A stretch of 64,000 nt of DNA from CBDCGJ01 sp965238305 (lineage in GTDB: Bacteria; Pseudomonadota; Alphaproteobacteria; GCA-2731375): the NCBI GenBank assembly GCA_965238305.1, contig CBDEHK010000001.1:4030001-4094000 (forward strand), written 5' to 3'. Each line of letters starts with the position of its first letter. The first letter of the stretch is position 1. Position numbers and translations under genes: made by a program. The notes beneath the pieces were generated by a model. The model had not been told where the DNA came from. It worked only from the letters and a program-made list of their open reading frames with translations, and ran no database searches. Shown piece after piece: positions 16,985 through 25,603 of the stretch.

Positions 16985-18460
16985 TCAATTCTCAGACAAC
17001 AAATGTTTTCGGGTGAGGTGCGGCAAGTTTACGACATCCAGCACACCATCCGAAGGCATGCATAGATCAGGATACCGCCCAGAAATGACGGTCATATAGC
17101 GGTGATTGTAGAGATACAACCACGCCGGATCGGCCTGCAACAGTTGGTAACAGCGTTGGTACATGCGCCTTCGGGTCGCTAGGTTGACGGTTCCTGCAGC
17201 GCAATCAAGCTCACGTTCGAGCAATGGATTATGATAACCCTGCCACCAAGAACCGCTTGTTCGCGCGTCAATTTTTTCCCGCAACACCCGATAAGTACTC
17301 AGCGGGCTTGAATCAAAAACGCACATATCATGAATTTCCTTTTTTCGTACTTTGTGCGCATAGGTAGTTCGATCTTCGACTGTATGTATGTTGGCCGTGA
17401 CCCCAATATTCGCCAATTGCCGAACGATTTCTTTGCTCAACATTTCGGCTTCGTCCGGTAAGCTGGTCGGGCAATCTATGTCGATTATTAAATCATCTCT
17501 ATATCCAGCGGCTATTAGGAGCTGGCGTGCACGAACCGGATCGAACGACAAATTCTGCGCACCGCCATCCCAACCAAAATGCGCTGGACTTAGAAATCCA
17601 CTCAGCACTTGTCCGTCGCCGCCGAGCACTCTTTCAACTACTTCTTGGCGATCGATCGCAAAATTAATGGCGTGGCGCAGCTCAGGATTGGAAAAAACTC
17701 CTTTTGCAGAATTTAGTAGGTAAATATATGAGGTGGGGTCGAAAAACTCGATAAACGTCAAACCAGTGTTGTCCGCCATCCCGCCCACTGTTTGAGCCGT
17801 GAGGCGTGTCGCCACACTCGCTTCGCCATTTACCACTGCTTGCAGTCGAGCGTTCCGTGAAGGATAGGCTTTCCAGCGAATGCGATTATTTGCTGGTCTG
17901 TCGGCAAAATAACTTGGGTTCGCGCTGGCGATAATCTCTTGTCCGGGAAGATAACTCTCAAACTGATAGGCACCGGTACCAACAGGGCGAAATGCGAAGC
18001 TTGTTTCATCCTGTTTAAGAACATTTTCCGGTACAATGTAACCGCAGACCAAGATATCCAATAAATCCGCCATCGGTTTTTGTGTCACGAGCCGAATATG
18101 ATAATCATCCAGGATGTCTATTTGCACATCTGCTAAATACTGCGCATAAACACCCGGTGCGCCAAGCGTCACACCCATGTCTGGGCGTGCCATCCGCTGA
18201 ATTGAATACTTAACTGTGCTGGCGTCTACAGGATCGCCATTGTGAAATATGACACCTTGACGCAGTCGAAAGGTCCATTGCCGGGCATCGTCGCTGACCC
18301 GCCAACTTTCCGCCAAAGCCGGGACATAATTTCCATCAGCATCGCGCCGGACGAGCGCGTCAAAAAACGCATTCAAAACTGTCAAGACGTCGCCGCTGTC
18401 CGTGGCGTTGTGAGGGTCTGCTAATTCGACCTGTTTTTGGGCGATGGTGATTGTCGTCAT
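16985..18460 (-). CDS. Family 5 (DppA/OppA-type) solute-binding protein without signal peptide
   Basis: A 491-residue SBP_bac_5 protein: PALAESWRVSDDARQWTFRLRQ near residue 45, FHNGDPVDASTVKYSIQR near 75, and a DPVRARQLLIAAGY motif near 310, all diagnostic. The chain begins directly with MTTITIAQKQVELADPHN, which in relatives is the first strand of the mature protein. No signal or lipobox precedes it, and no earlier start codon is open in frame. It begins 13 nt after the hemF stop, so it is probably in the trmL-hemF transcript. No permease or ATPase genes are nearby. Either export is lost or the protein acts in the cytoplasm; some family members bind haem or peptides. Confidence 0.82.
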   Translation of the reverse strand: MTTITIAQKQVELADPHNATDSGDVLTVLNAFFDALVRRDADGNYVPALAESWRVSDDARQWTFRLRQGVIFHNGDPVDASTVKYSIQRMARPDMGVTLGAPGVYAQYLADVQIDILDDYHIRLVTQKPMADLLDILVCGYIVPENVLKQDETSFAFRPVGTGAYQFESYLPGQEIIASANPSYFADRPANNRIRWKAYPSRNARLQAVVNGEASVATRLTAQTVGGMADNTGLTFIEFFDPTSYIYLLNSAKGVFSNPELRHAINFAIDRQEVVERVLGGDGQVLSGFLSPAHFGWDGGAQNLSFDPVRARQLLIAAGYRDDLIIDIDCPTSLPDEAEMLSKEIVRQLANIGVTANIHTVEDRTTYAHKVRKKEIHDMCVFDSSPLSTYRVLREKIDARTSGSWWQGYHNPLLERELDCAAGTVNLATRRRMYQRCYQLLQADPAWLYLYNHRYMTVISGRYPDLCMPSDGVLDVVNLPHLTRKHLLSEN

Positions 18461-18473
18461 CGAAACGATGGGG

Positions 18474-19325
18474 CTATGGCCATTTTGCTTCTGGCGGTAA
18501 TGACATCAAGATTGCATCCGTGTTCCCGCCGGTCTTCAGTCCAAATTGTGTACCCCGGTCGTAAAGGAGGTTAAACTCAACATAACGGCCGCGACGCATC
18601 AATTGATGCTCTCGTTCGGGCGGGGACCAGGCTCGATCCATGTGCCGACGTACGAGTTTTGGATAAATTTCCAAAAAGGCGCGCCCGATAGCCTGGGTGA
18701 ATGCAAAACCGTGCTGCCAATCATCGCCGGAAAACTGATCATAAAAAATACCACCAACACCGCGAGCTTCATTGCGGTGCGGCAACCAGAAATATTCGTC
18801 ACACCATTCTTTGAACTTGGGGTAATAGTTCGAATTGAAACTGTCACATGCCGTTTTCAGTGTGTGGTGGAAATCGGCCGTATCGTGGACGTCTTCGACA
18901 ATCGGATTGAGGTCTGCGCCACCGCCAAACCAAAACTGCGTGGTGCGGATATGCCGGGTATTCATATGCACCGGCGGCACATGGGGCGAGCAAGGATGCG
19001 CGACTAGACTGATGCCACTTGCCCAAAACCGCGGATCGTCCGCAGCACCGGCCATGTTTTTTCGAAACTCTTCAGAAAACTCTCCATCGACGGTGGAAAT
19101 ATTCACGCCGACCTTTTCGAACACCTGACCTTTCATCACACTCATAACGCCGCCACCGCCGCCGGGACGATCCCAAATGGTTCGTTTGAACCTTCCGGCA
19201 GATTGATCTTCGTGCTGACCGCTATGTTCGTCCTCAATCGTTTCAAAGGCAGCACAAATGTCGTTTCGAAGGCGCTCGAACCAAGCTTGGGTTTGTTGTT
19301 TCTGTTCTCCCTCTAAACTTGTCAC
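18474..19325 (-). CDS. hemF: Coproporphyrinogen III oxidase, aerobic
   Basis: A 283-residue oxygen-dependent oxidase that converts coproporphyrinogen III to protoporphyrinogen IX in haem synthesis. Family signatures are plain: the RTIWDRPGGGGGVMSV segment near 50, VHMNTRHIRTTQFWFGGGADLNP near 120 with the conserved histidines, then DEYFWLPHRNEARGVGGIFYD and the C-terminal GRYVEFNLLYDRGTQFGL. The start is GTG 19325, which overlaps the stop of trmL as GTGA, so translation is likely coupled. The solute-binding protein gene follows 13 nt downstream. Confidence 0.97.
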   Translation of the reverse strand: MTSLEGEQKQQTQAWFERLRNDICAAFETIEDEHSGQHEDQSAGRFKRTIWDRPGGGGGVMSVMKGQVFEKVGVNISTVDGEFSEEFRKNMAGAADDPRFWASGISLVAHPCSPHVPPVHMNTRHIRTTQFWFGGGADLNPIVEDVHDTADFHHTLKTACDSFNSNYYPKFKEWCDEYFWLPHRNEARGVGGIFYDQFSGDDWQHGFAFTQAIGRAFLEIYPKLVRRHMDRAWSPPEREHQLMRRGRYVEFNLLYDRGTQFGLKTGGNTDAILMSLPPEAKWP

Positions 19326-19792
19326 GCGACCACTTCCGACTGATTGGCAATGTTAACCTGGCGCCGTGCTTCCGACACTGCAATCCCGGCAGCGACGGCA
19401 ATATTCAGCGATCGCGCCGACGGTATCATGGGAATATTGATGCGGCCATCAACCGCTTCATGCACTATTTCCGGGACCCCGGACTGTTCCGAGCCCATCA
19501 TCAAAATATCATCCTCACGAAAACTAAAATCATAGATATTCTGCTCCACTTTGGTGGTCATCAGGATTAAGCGCGAACCGCCCGGTCGCCATTCACAAAA
19601 TTTCTGCCAAGAATTATGCCGTTGAATTTCAGCCAGCGGCGCATAATCAAGAGCAGCGCGATTTAACTCCCGACTTGAGAAGGCGAATCCACAAGGTTCG
19701 ATTATATCTAGCGGAATGCCCATACAGGCACAAAGACGAATTATGGTTCCGGTGTTTTGCGGAATATCAGGTTGGTAAAGTGCGAGTCGCAT
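19322..19792 (-). CDS. trmL: tRNA (cytidine/uridine-34-2'-O)-methyltransferase, SPOUT family
   Basis: A 156-residue SPOUT methyltransferase. It starts MRLALYQPDIPQNTGTIIRL, the TrmL N terminus, and ends in the knotted SAM site LMMGSEQSGVPE, then IPMIPSARSLNIAVAAGI. TrmL methylates the wobble ribose of tRNA-Leu isoacceptors. The frame opens at a TTG five codons earlier, but ATG 19792 matches the family start. Its TGA overlaps the GTG start of hemF by four bases. Its promoter would lie in the 19793-20015 spacer shared with petA. Confidence 0.93.
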   Translation of the reverse strand: MRLALYQPDIPQNTGTIIRLCACMGIPLDIIEPCGFAFSSRELNRAALDYAPLAEIQRHNSWQKFCEWRPGGSRLILMTTKVEQNIYDFSFREDDILMMGSEQSGVPEIVHEAVDGRINIPMIPSARSLNIAVAAGIAVSEARRQVNIANQSEVVA

Positions 19793-19848
19793 AATTTCTG
19801 AAATCAAATCGGAAACGGTTGGATAAGATGCTTTAGCACGCCCATTAA

Positions 19849-19972
19849 AAAGGAGGGGGAAATGAAAAGCAAGCCACCGTAATACGTTGAATTATTGGCT
19901 GAATTCTCGGATATTTACTGCGTCACGGTGTCGCAAGTGCGGGAGTGGGTGGACAAATGCTTAGCACCATGA
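19849..19972 (+). other. Strong ribosome site followed by a possible 36-codon ORF broken by TAA, ahead of petA
   Basis: AAAGGAGGGGGA at 19849-19860 ends one base before ATG 19862. The first frame is MKSKPP then TAA (19880-19882); the same frame then stays open through YVELLAEFSDIYCVTVSQVREWV to TGA at 19970-19972. Either there is a six-residue leader peptide or a small protein gene has a nonsense codon (CAA to TAA would restore 36 residues). No family was recognised. petA begins 43 nt downstream. Confidence 0.4.
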
Positions 19973-20015
19973 CAAAAACCGATCATAGGGTTATCTAATC
20001 AGGGGATTCAAGCAG

Positions 20016-20546
20016 ATGGCTGATAGCATGGACGGTGAGGAACATAGCGGCACCCGTCGCGATTTCCTCTATGTCGCAGCCGGCGGTATGGGCGTCGTCG
20101 GAATTGGCGCAACAGTTTGGCCGTTTGTCGATCAAATGAACCCATCGGAAGACGTATTGGCGTTGTCGTCGATAGAAGTTGATATCTCGACAATTGAACC
20201 AGGCCAGCAGTTAAAAGCGTTCTGGCGCGGCAAGCCAGTATTTATTCGCAGACGAACAGAAGAAGAGATCAAGCGAGCAGAGGCCGTTCCCATGTCCGAT
20301 CTGCCGGATCCGCAGCCCGACAGTGAACGCGCGGCGGAAAATCCGGAATGGCTCATTCTTGTCGGTGTTTGCACCCATTTCGGTTGTATCCCGATTGCCG
20401 ACAAAGGCGACTATGACGGCTGGTTCTGCCCCTGTCACGGTTCGCACTACGACATTTCCGGTCGCATTCGTAAAGGTCCGGCGCCGCGGAATCTAGAGGT
20501 GCCGGCTTATGTATTCCTTGACGAAAATACTTTGAAAATCGGGTAG
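20016..20546 (+). CDS. petA: Ubiquinol-cytochrome c reductase, Rieske iron-sulfur subunit
   Basis: A 176-residue Rieske protein of the bc1 complex, which takes electrons from ubiquinol to cytochrome c1. The [2Fe-2S] site is complete: C119-T-H121-F-G-C124 and C138-P-C140-H141. The N terminus, TRRDFLYVAAGGMGVVGIG, is a Tat-type twin-arginine signal anchor kept as the single transmembrane helix. AGGGGA lies about ten bases before ATG 20016. First gene of the petABC operon; petB starts 11 nt after its stop. Confidence 0.97.
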   Translation: MADSMDGEEHSGTRRDFLYVAAGGMGVVGIGATVWPFVDQMNPSEDVLALSSIEVDISTIEPGQQLKAFWRGKPVFIRRRTEEEIKRAEAVPMSDLPDPQPDSERAAENPEWLILVGVCTHFGCIPIADKGDYDGWFCPCHGSHYDISGRIRKGPAPRNLEVPAYVFLDENTLKIG

Positions 20547-20557
20547 GGCGCTGAATC

Positions 20558-21814
20558 ATGGCAGAACATCAACCATTCCAAACCGACAACTCGGTGATTA
20601 ATTGGGTCGAAGAACGGTTGCCGATTTTTTCGATGATGAACACGCATCTCATTGTCTATCCGGCGCCAAAAAACTTCAATTACTGGTATAATTTTGGGTC
20701 GATCCTGGGAATTATGCTGGTCGTGCAGATCGTCACCGGTATCGTCCTGGTCATGCATTACACCTCAGATGCCTCAATGGCCTTCGACAGCGTCGAGCAT
20801 ATCATGCGCGATGTTAATTACGGTTGGCTGATGCGATATATGCACGCCAATGGCGCTTCGATGTTCTTCCTGGCGGTCTATATTCACATGCTGCGGGGGC
20901 TTTATTACGGGTCTTACAAAGCACCACGGGAACTGCTCTGGTGGTTCGGCATCATAATCTTTTTGATCATGATGGCGACAGCGTTTATGGGCTACGTTTT
21001 GCCATGGGGGCAAATGAGCTTTTGGGGCGCGACGGTGATCACCAACTTCTTCTCGGCCATTCCCCTTGTCGGCGAGAGTGTCGTTACCTGGCTTTGGGGT
21101 GGTTTCGCAGTTTCGGGCCCGACCCTGCAACGTTTCTTCAGCTTGCACTATCTGCTGCCATTCGTATTGGTGGCGATCGTGTTCCTGCACCTTTGGGCGT
21201 TGCACACGACAAAATCTAACAATCCGCTGGGGATCGATCCTAAAGGACCGCAGGACACTATTCCCTTCCATCCTTATTACACCATTAAGGATATCTATGG
21301 TTTTGCCGTTTTTGCAATCGTGCTCTCTGCCTTTGTCTTTTTTGCGCCTAATTATTTGGGGCATCCAGACAATTATATTCCGGCCGACCCACTTGTAACG
21401 CCGGAGCATATTGTGCCGGAATGGTATTTCCTGCCCTTCTATGCGATTTTGCGGGCCGTGCCGGACAAGCTGTTGGGTGTTATCCTGATGTTTGGCTCGA
21501 TTTTGGTATTGTTCGTCCTACCATGGCTGGATACATCCAAAGTGCGTTCAGGTATGTTCCGACCGGTTTTCAAACAACTGTTTTGGATTTTTGTTGCCGA
21601 TTGCATCCTGTTGGGGGTCGTCGGCGCCTATCCGCCTGAAGGGATGTGGATCATCGTCGGCCGTTTGGCAACCGCCTACTACTTCTTTTTCTTTGGGATA
21701 TTGCCGGTCGTCGGTTGGTTCGAAAAAACCAACCCTCTGCCTGCCAGTATTTCCGAATCGGTACAACAAAAGTCCGATCATAAAGCAGCACCCGCTGCGG
21801 AAGCGGAGGCTTAA
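20558..21814 (+). CDS. petB: Cytochrome b of the bc1 complex
   Basis: A 418-residue polytopic protein with eight expected membrane helices. The haem-bearing helices are visible as RYMHANGASMFFLAVYIH and HYLLPFVLVAIVFLHLWALH, with paired histidines. The quinol-oxidation motif appears as PEWYFLPFYAILR near residue 290, where the usual PEWY is intact. It carries haems bL and bH and both quinone sites. A hydrophilic tail rich in Ala and Glu follows the last helix. petC starts two bases after its stop. Confidence 0.97.
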   Translation: MAEHQPFQTDNSVINWVEERLPIFSMMNTHLIVYPAPKNFNYWYNFGSILGIMLVVQIVTGIVLVMHYTSDASMAFDSVEHIMRDVNYGWLMRYMHANGASMFFLAVYIHMLRGLYYGSYKAPRELLWWFGIIIFLIMMATAFMGYVLPWGQMSFWGATVITNFFSAIPLVGESVVTWLWGGFAVSGPTLQRFFSLHYLLPFVLVAIVFLHLWALHTTKSNNPLGIDPKGPQDTIPFHPYYTIKDIYGFAVFAIVLSAFVFFAPNYLGHPDNYIPADPLVTPEHIVPEWYFLPFYAILRAVPDKLLGVILMFGSILVLFVLPWLDTSKVRSGMFRPVFKQLFWIFVADCILLGVVGAYPPEGMWIIVGRLATAYYFFFFGILPVVGWFEKTNPLPASISESVQQKSDHKAAPAAEAEA

Positions 21815-21816
21815 TT

Positions 21817-22626
21817 ATGGTTCGTTTAGGTTCAATGGGGACGTGCTTGCTTGTCGCCTTAGGCATGCTTATTCTGGCATTGTCAGCTGGTTTTGAAATC
21901 GCGTCTGAGAAAAAAGTAGAGCACAAGGGTCCGGAAACACACGCAATGGCGCCGCCAGCCAGCGAATGGTCCCATACCGGTCCGTTCGGAACCTTCGATC
22001 GCGCTGCTGCCCAGCGCGGCCTACAAGTTTATCAGGAAGTATGTGCAGGCTGTCATTCGCTCAACAGAATTGCCTTTCGCAGCCTTATCGACATCGATCT
22101 TTCCGCCGATGAAGTGAAAGCCTTTGCTAAGGAATATGATATCGCGGATATCGACGAAGATGGCGAAGAGACAGACCGTCCCGGCAAACCATCTGATTAT
22201 TTCCCTTCGCCTTTTGCGAATAGTAAGGCAGCAGCGGCGAACAATTTCGGCACTGTCCCGCCGGATCTATCGCTGATCATTAAAGCGCGGGCCGACGGTA
22301 ATAATTACATACATGCTTTGTTGACCGGTTATGACGAGCCACCTGGCGATTTTGAATTAAACGAAGATCTCAACTACAACCCATATTTCGCCGGGCGTCA
22401 GATAGCCATGGCACCACCATTGTTCGATGACGGGATCGAATTTGCAGATGGAACGGCGGCCACAGTCGACCAAATGGCCAAAGATGTCGTGGTCTTCCTG
22501 GCTTGGGCGGCTGAGCCTAAAATGGAAGCACGTAAGAATATGGGTGTCAAAGTGATGATCTTCTTGTTGATCTTTACCGGCCTAATGTATGCCGTGAAAC
22601 GCCGGGTTTGGGCGGATCAGCATTAA
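21817..22626 (+). CDS. petC: Cytochrome c1 of the bc1 complex
   Basis: A 269-residue c-type cytochrome with an N-terminal hydrophobic signal (LLVALGMLILALSAG), the haem attachment site C76-A-G-C79-H80, the axial-methionine region GRQIAMAPPL near 195 and a C-terminal anchor helix (VMIFLLIFTGLMYAVKRR). It passes electrons from the Rieske centre to soluble cytochrome c on the periplasmic face. The operon ends here with a strong intrinsic terminator at 22654-22685. Confidence 0.97.
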   Translation: MVRLGSMGTCLLVALGMLILALSAGFEIASEKKVEHKGPETHAMAPPASEWSHTGPFGTFDRAAAQRGLQVYQEVCAGCHSLNRIAFRSLIDIDLSADEVKAFAKEYDIADIDEDGEETDRPGKPSDYFPSPFANSKAAAANNFGTVPPDLSLIIKARADGNNYIHALLTGYDEPPGDFELNEDLNYNPYFAGRQIAMAPPLFDDGIEFADGTAATVDQMAKDVVVFLAWAAEPKMEARKNMGVKVMIFLLIFTGLMYAVKRRVWADQH

Positions 22627-22653
22627 CAACCACCGACATTTGATGTAACAATT

Positions 22654-22685
22654 GAGAGGCTGCCAATTTGGCGGCCTCTCTTTTT
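22654..22685 (+). terminator. Intrinsic terminator of petABC
   Basis: GAGAGGC-T-GCC (22654-22664), loop AATTT, GGC-G-GCCTCTC (22670-22680), then TTTTT (22681-22685). Ten Watson-Crick pairs with one T-G wobble and a T run on the plus strand, 28 nt after the petC stop. Confidence 0.93.
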
Positions 22686-22712
22686 GCCTTCACATGGGAA
22701 AGGACCAGTATC

Positions 22713-24146
22713 ATGGACGATTTGGCGCGTTTTGACGGTGTCGCACAGGCAGACTTAGTCCGCAGTGGAAAGATTACACCGGCAGAATTGACCGAAGCGG
22801 CAATCGCCCGGCTGGAACTTGTAAATCCGGATCTGAATGCGGTTATCACACCGATGTTCGAAGAAGCGCGCGCCACGGCCGCATCAGTTATCCCGGACCA
22901 GATACTCGCGGGCGTCCCATTTATTTTGAAAGACCTGGTGGCGGAATATGCCGGTGTCCCGATGAGTGAAGGATCAAACCTGTTAAAAGGCCGCTATGTC
23001 CCGAACCACGACAGCACTATAGTTGCGCGTTACAAAGACGCCGGATTGGTCACAATCGGCAAAAGCAACACGCCGGAATATGGTCTGATGCCAACAACGG
23101 AACCACTGGCATTTGGTGCCAGCCGCAATCCATGGGACCTCTCAAAAACCACCGGCGGATCGTCCGGCGGCTCTGCCGCGGCTGTCGCCGCTGGTGTCGT
23201 CCCAATCGCTCACGCCAATGATGGCGGCGGTTCTATCCGCATTCCGGCTTCGTGCTGCGGTCTATTTGGTCTGAAACCGACCCGCGCCCGTAATCCCTTA
23301 GGCCCAGCCTATGGTGACTTCGGTAGTGGCCTTGCGGCAGAACACGTGGTCACAAGAACAGTCCGCGACAGTGCTGCGGTTTTGGATGCGACAGCTGGTC
23401 CCGAATTGGGTGATCCCTATCATGCCCCTGCCCCGTCGCGACCATTCCGAGATGAAGTCGGGGCTGATCCGGGAAGCTTGCGTGTTGCTTTTTCGACCAA
23501 ATCAATGAACGGTTTCCCGACCGAATTTGAAGCAGTAACAGCTGCCGAGAACGCGGCAAAACTATGTGAAGAACTGGGACATTACGTCGAGCAGGCAGAC
23601 CTTGTCTTGGATCAACAAGCCTTACGCGGCTTCAATCGAATTTGGTCCGCCTGCTGTGTGTGGGCAATCGATTATTGGTGCGACAAACTAGGCTTCGAAG
23701 TCGCAGAAAATGACGTCGAACCGGCGACTTGGGCTTATTACCAAAATGGCAAGTCCATGGATGCCGGCAGCTATCTGTTGGCAGTCACAAAAATGCACGA
23801 ACTATCACGGGATGTTGCGAGGTTTTTTCAGAATTACGATGTCTTATTGACGCCTACACTTAACCGCGCGCCCTGGGATTTAGGAATTGCGGCAGCGCAG
23901 GAAAATGACCCTATGGCCGGCATGCGGAAAACCGGTGAATATGTCGGCTTCACGCCGTTTTGTAATATGAGCGGACAACCGGCAATGTCGATTCCATTGC
24001 ACTGGACAGATGACGGATTGCCTGTCGGCGTTCATTTTGCTGCTGGTTTCGGTGAGGAAGCAACCTTGTTCCAACTCGCGGCCCAATTGGAAACAGCGCA
24101 GCCATGGGTCGATCGGATCCCACCGATCAATGCATTTTCAAGCTAA
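22713..24146 (+). CDS. Amidase (amidase signature family)
   Basis: A 477-residue amidase-signature enzyme. The Ser-cisSer-Lys triad is readable as K73 (FILKDL), S150 (TTGGSSGGSAAA) and S174 (DGGGSIRIPAS). These enzymes hydrolyse amides, including indoleacetamide, 6-aminohexanoate cyclic dimers and aryl-amides; the substrate is not told by the sequence. The frame is open 15 codons upstream into the petC terminator, but ATG 22713 follows AAAGGA and is the true start. It leads into mtnP and apt with short gaps, yet has no obvious metabolic link to them. Confidence 0.9.
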   Translation: MDDLARFDGVAQADLVRSGKITPAELTEAAIARLELVNPDLNAVITPMFEEARATAASVIPDQILAGVPFILKDLVAEYAGVPMSEGSNLLKGRYVPNHDSTIVARYKDAGLVTIGKSNTPEYGLMPTTEPLAFGASRNPWDLSKTTGGSSGGSAAAVAAGVVPIAHANDGGGSIRIPASCCGLFGLKPTRARNPLGPAYGDFGSGLAAEHVVTRTVRDSAAVLDATAGPELGDPYHAPAPSRPFRDEVGADPGSLRVAFSTKSMNGFPTEFEAVTAAENAAKLCEELGHYVEQADLVLDQQALRGFNRIWSACCVWAIDYWCDKLGFEVAENDVEPATWAYYQNGKSMDAGSYLLAVTKMHELSRDVARFFQNYDVLLTPTLNRAPWDLGIAAAQENDPMAGMRKTGEYVGFTPFCNMSGQPAMSIPLHWTDDGLPVGVHFAAGFGEEATLFQLAAQLETAQPWVDRIPPINAFSS

Positions 24147-24167
24147 TCAATATAAAAGGATGTTTGT

Positions 24168-25058
24168 ATGAGTGGAAAACATGCTCACCCGGTATTGGGT
24201 GTCATTGGCGGCAGTGGCGTTTACGAAATAGATGGCCTGACAAATACCGAATGGCGGCGTGTTGACAGCCCTTGGGGCGAAGCGTCTGACGAATTGCTAT
24301 TCGGCCAGCTAGACGGTGTCGATATGGTTTTTCTGCCGCGCCATGGCCGCGGTCATAGGCAATCGCCAAGCAGCATCAACTATCGCGCCAACATTGATGT
24401 GATGAAGCGGGCTGGTGTCAGCGACATTATTTCCGTCAGTGCCGTGGGTTCGTTCAGAGAAGACGCCCCTCCTGGTACCTTCGTGATTGTTGATCAATTT
24501 ATCGACCGCACGTTCGCTCGGGAAAAAAGTTTCTTTGGTGAAGGCTTAGTGGCGCATGTTTCCATGGCCCATCCGGTTTGCGCGCGTTTGGCCGATTATG
24601 TCGAGGCAGCCTGCCAGGCTGACGATATCGGCTACATCAAAGGCGGCACCTATTTGGCCATGGAAGGCCCGCAATTCTCTACCCAAGGGGAAAGTTTCCT
24701 TTATCGGCAATGGGGTTGCGACGTCATTGGCATGACCAACATGCCGGAAGCGAAACTGGCGCGCGAAGCCGAGATTGATTATGTCACAGTCGCCATGGTC
24801 ACCGACTTCGATTGTTGGCATCCCGATCATGAAAATGTCGAAGTGGAAACAATCATCGCCGTCCTGACCGGGAACGCAGACAAAGCGCGTAACCTGGTTA
24901 AGCGTGTCGCGCCGATGATGAAAGGACGCCCGGCTACTTGCCCGCATGGCTGCGACCGGGCCCTTGAAATGGCCCTGATCACGGCCCCGGATGCGCGCGA
25001 TACAACTCTTGCCGCCAAGTTAGATGCCGTCGCCGGACGGGTATTAAATAACGCATAA
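24168..25058 (+). CDS. mtnP: S-methyl-5'-thioadenosine phosphorylase
   Basis: A 296-residue PNP/MTAP family phosphorylase. It begins LGVIGGSGVYEIDGL and has the phosphate-site FLPRHGRGH, then YLAMEGPQFSTQGES and MTNMPEAKLAREAEI, where the NMPEA and later DCWH (substrate aspartate region) are MTAP-like. It splits methylthioadenosine to adenine and methylthioribose-1-phosphate. The adenine is the substrate of the next gene product, Apt, 17 nt downstream, which makes the pair a compact salvage unit. No mtnA/mtnB genes for methionine recovery are in the window. Confidence 0.94.
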   Translation: MSGKHAHPVLGVIGGSGVYEIDGLTNTEWRRVDSPWGEASDELLFGQLDGVDMVFLPRHGRGHRQSPSSINYRANIDVMKRAGVSDIISVSAVGSFREDAPPGTFVIVDQFIDRTFAREKSFFGEGLVAHVSMAHPVCARLADYVEAACQADDIGYIKGGTYLAMEGPQFSTQGESFLYRQWGCDVIGMTNMPEAKLAREAEIDYVTVAMVTDFDCWHPDHENVEVETIIAVLTGNADKARNLVKRVAPMMKGRPATCPHGCDRALEMALITAPDARDTTLAAKLDAVAGRVLNNA

Positions 25059-25075
25059 TCGTCTAAGGAACCATC

Positions 25076-25603
25076 ATGTCGATCAAAGATTATATTCGCA
25101 CCATTCCCGACTATCCCAAAAAAGGGATCATGTTCCGCGACATCACCACTTTGCTGCAAAACCCGGCCGGATTTCGTCGTGCCGTCGATGAACTGGTTTA
25201 TCCCTTTGCCGGCAGCGATGTGACCAAAGTGGCAGGCATCGAAGCGCGTGGATTCATTCTGGGCGGCGCCGTGGCCCATCAATTATCCGTCGGTTTCCTG
25301 CCGATCCGGAAAAAAGGCAAACTACCGTGGCAAACATTCTCCGTCGAATACGAGCTGGAATATGGCACCGACGAAGTGGAAATCCATATTGATAGCTTGG
25401 AAGAAGGTGACCGTGTCTTGATTGTCGACGACCTGATCGCAACCGGAGGCACCGCTATCGCCGCTGTCGAATTGATCCGCAAGACCGCAGCGACAGTCGT
25501 TGGGGCTAGCTTCGTCGTCGATCTTCCTGACATCGGCGGCAGCAAGCGCCTTGAAGCGCTGGACGTCCCGGTCCGCACGTTGGTTGAGTTCGAGGGTGAC
25601 TAA
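25076..25603 (+). CDS. apt: Adenine phosphoribosyltransferase
   Basis: A 175-residue type I phosphoribosyltransferase. The start IKDYIRTIPDYPKKGIMFRDI is the Apt signature, EARGFILGGAVA the adenine-side loop, and VLIVDDLIATGGTA (about residues 119-132) the PRPP-binding motif. It makes AMP from adenine and PRPP in the cytoplasm, taking up adenine released by mtnP just upstream. Its TAA shares bases 25600-25603 with the stop of the converging DUF302 gene. Confidence 0.96.
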   Translation: MSIKDYIRTIPDYPKKGIMFRDITTLLQNPAGFRRAVDELVYPFAGSDVTKVAGIEARGFILGGAVAHQLSVGFLPIRKKGKLPWQTFSVEYELEYGTDEVEIHIDSLEEGDRVLIVDDLIATGGTAIAAVELIRKTAATVVGASFVVDLPDIGGSKRLEALDVPVRTLVEFEGD

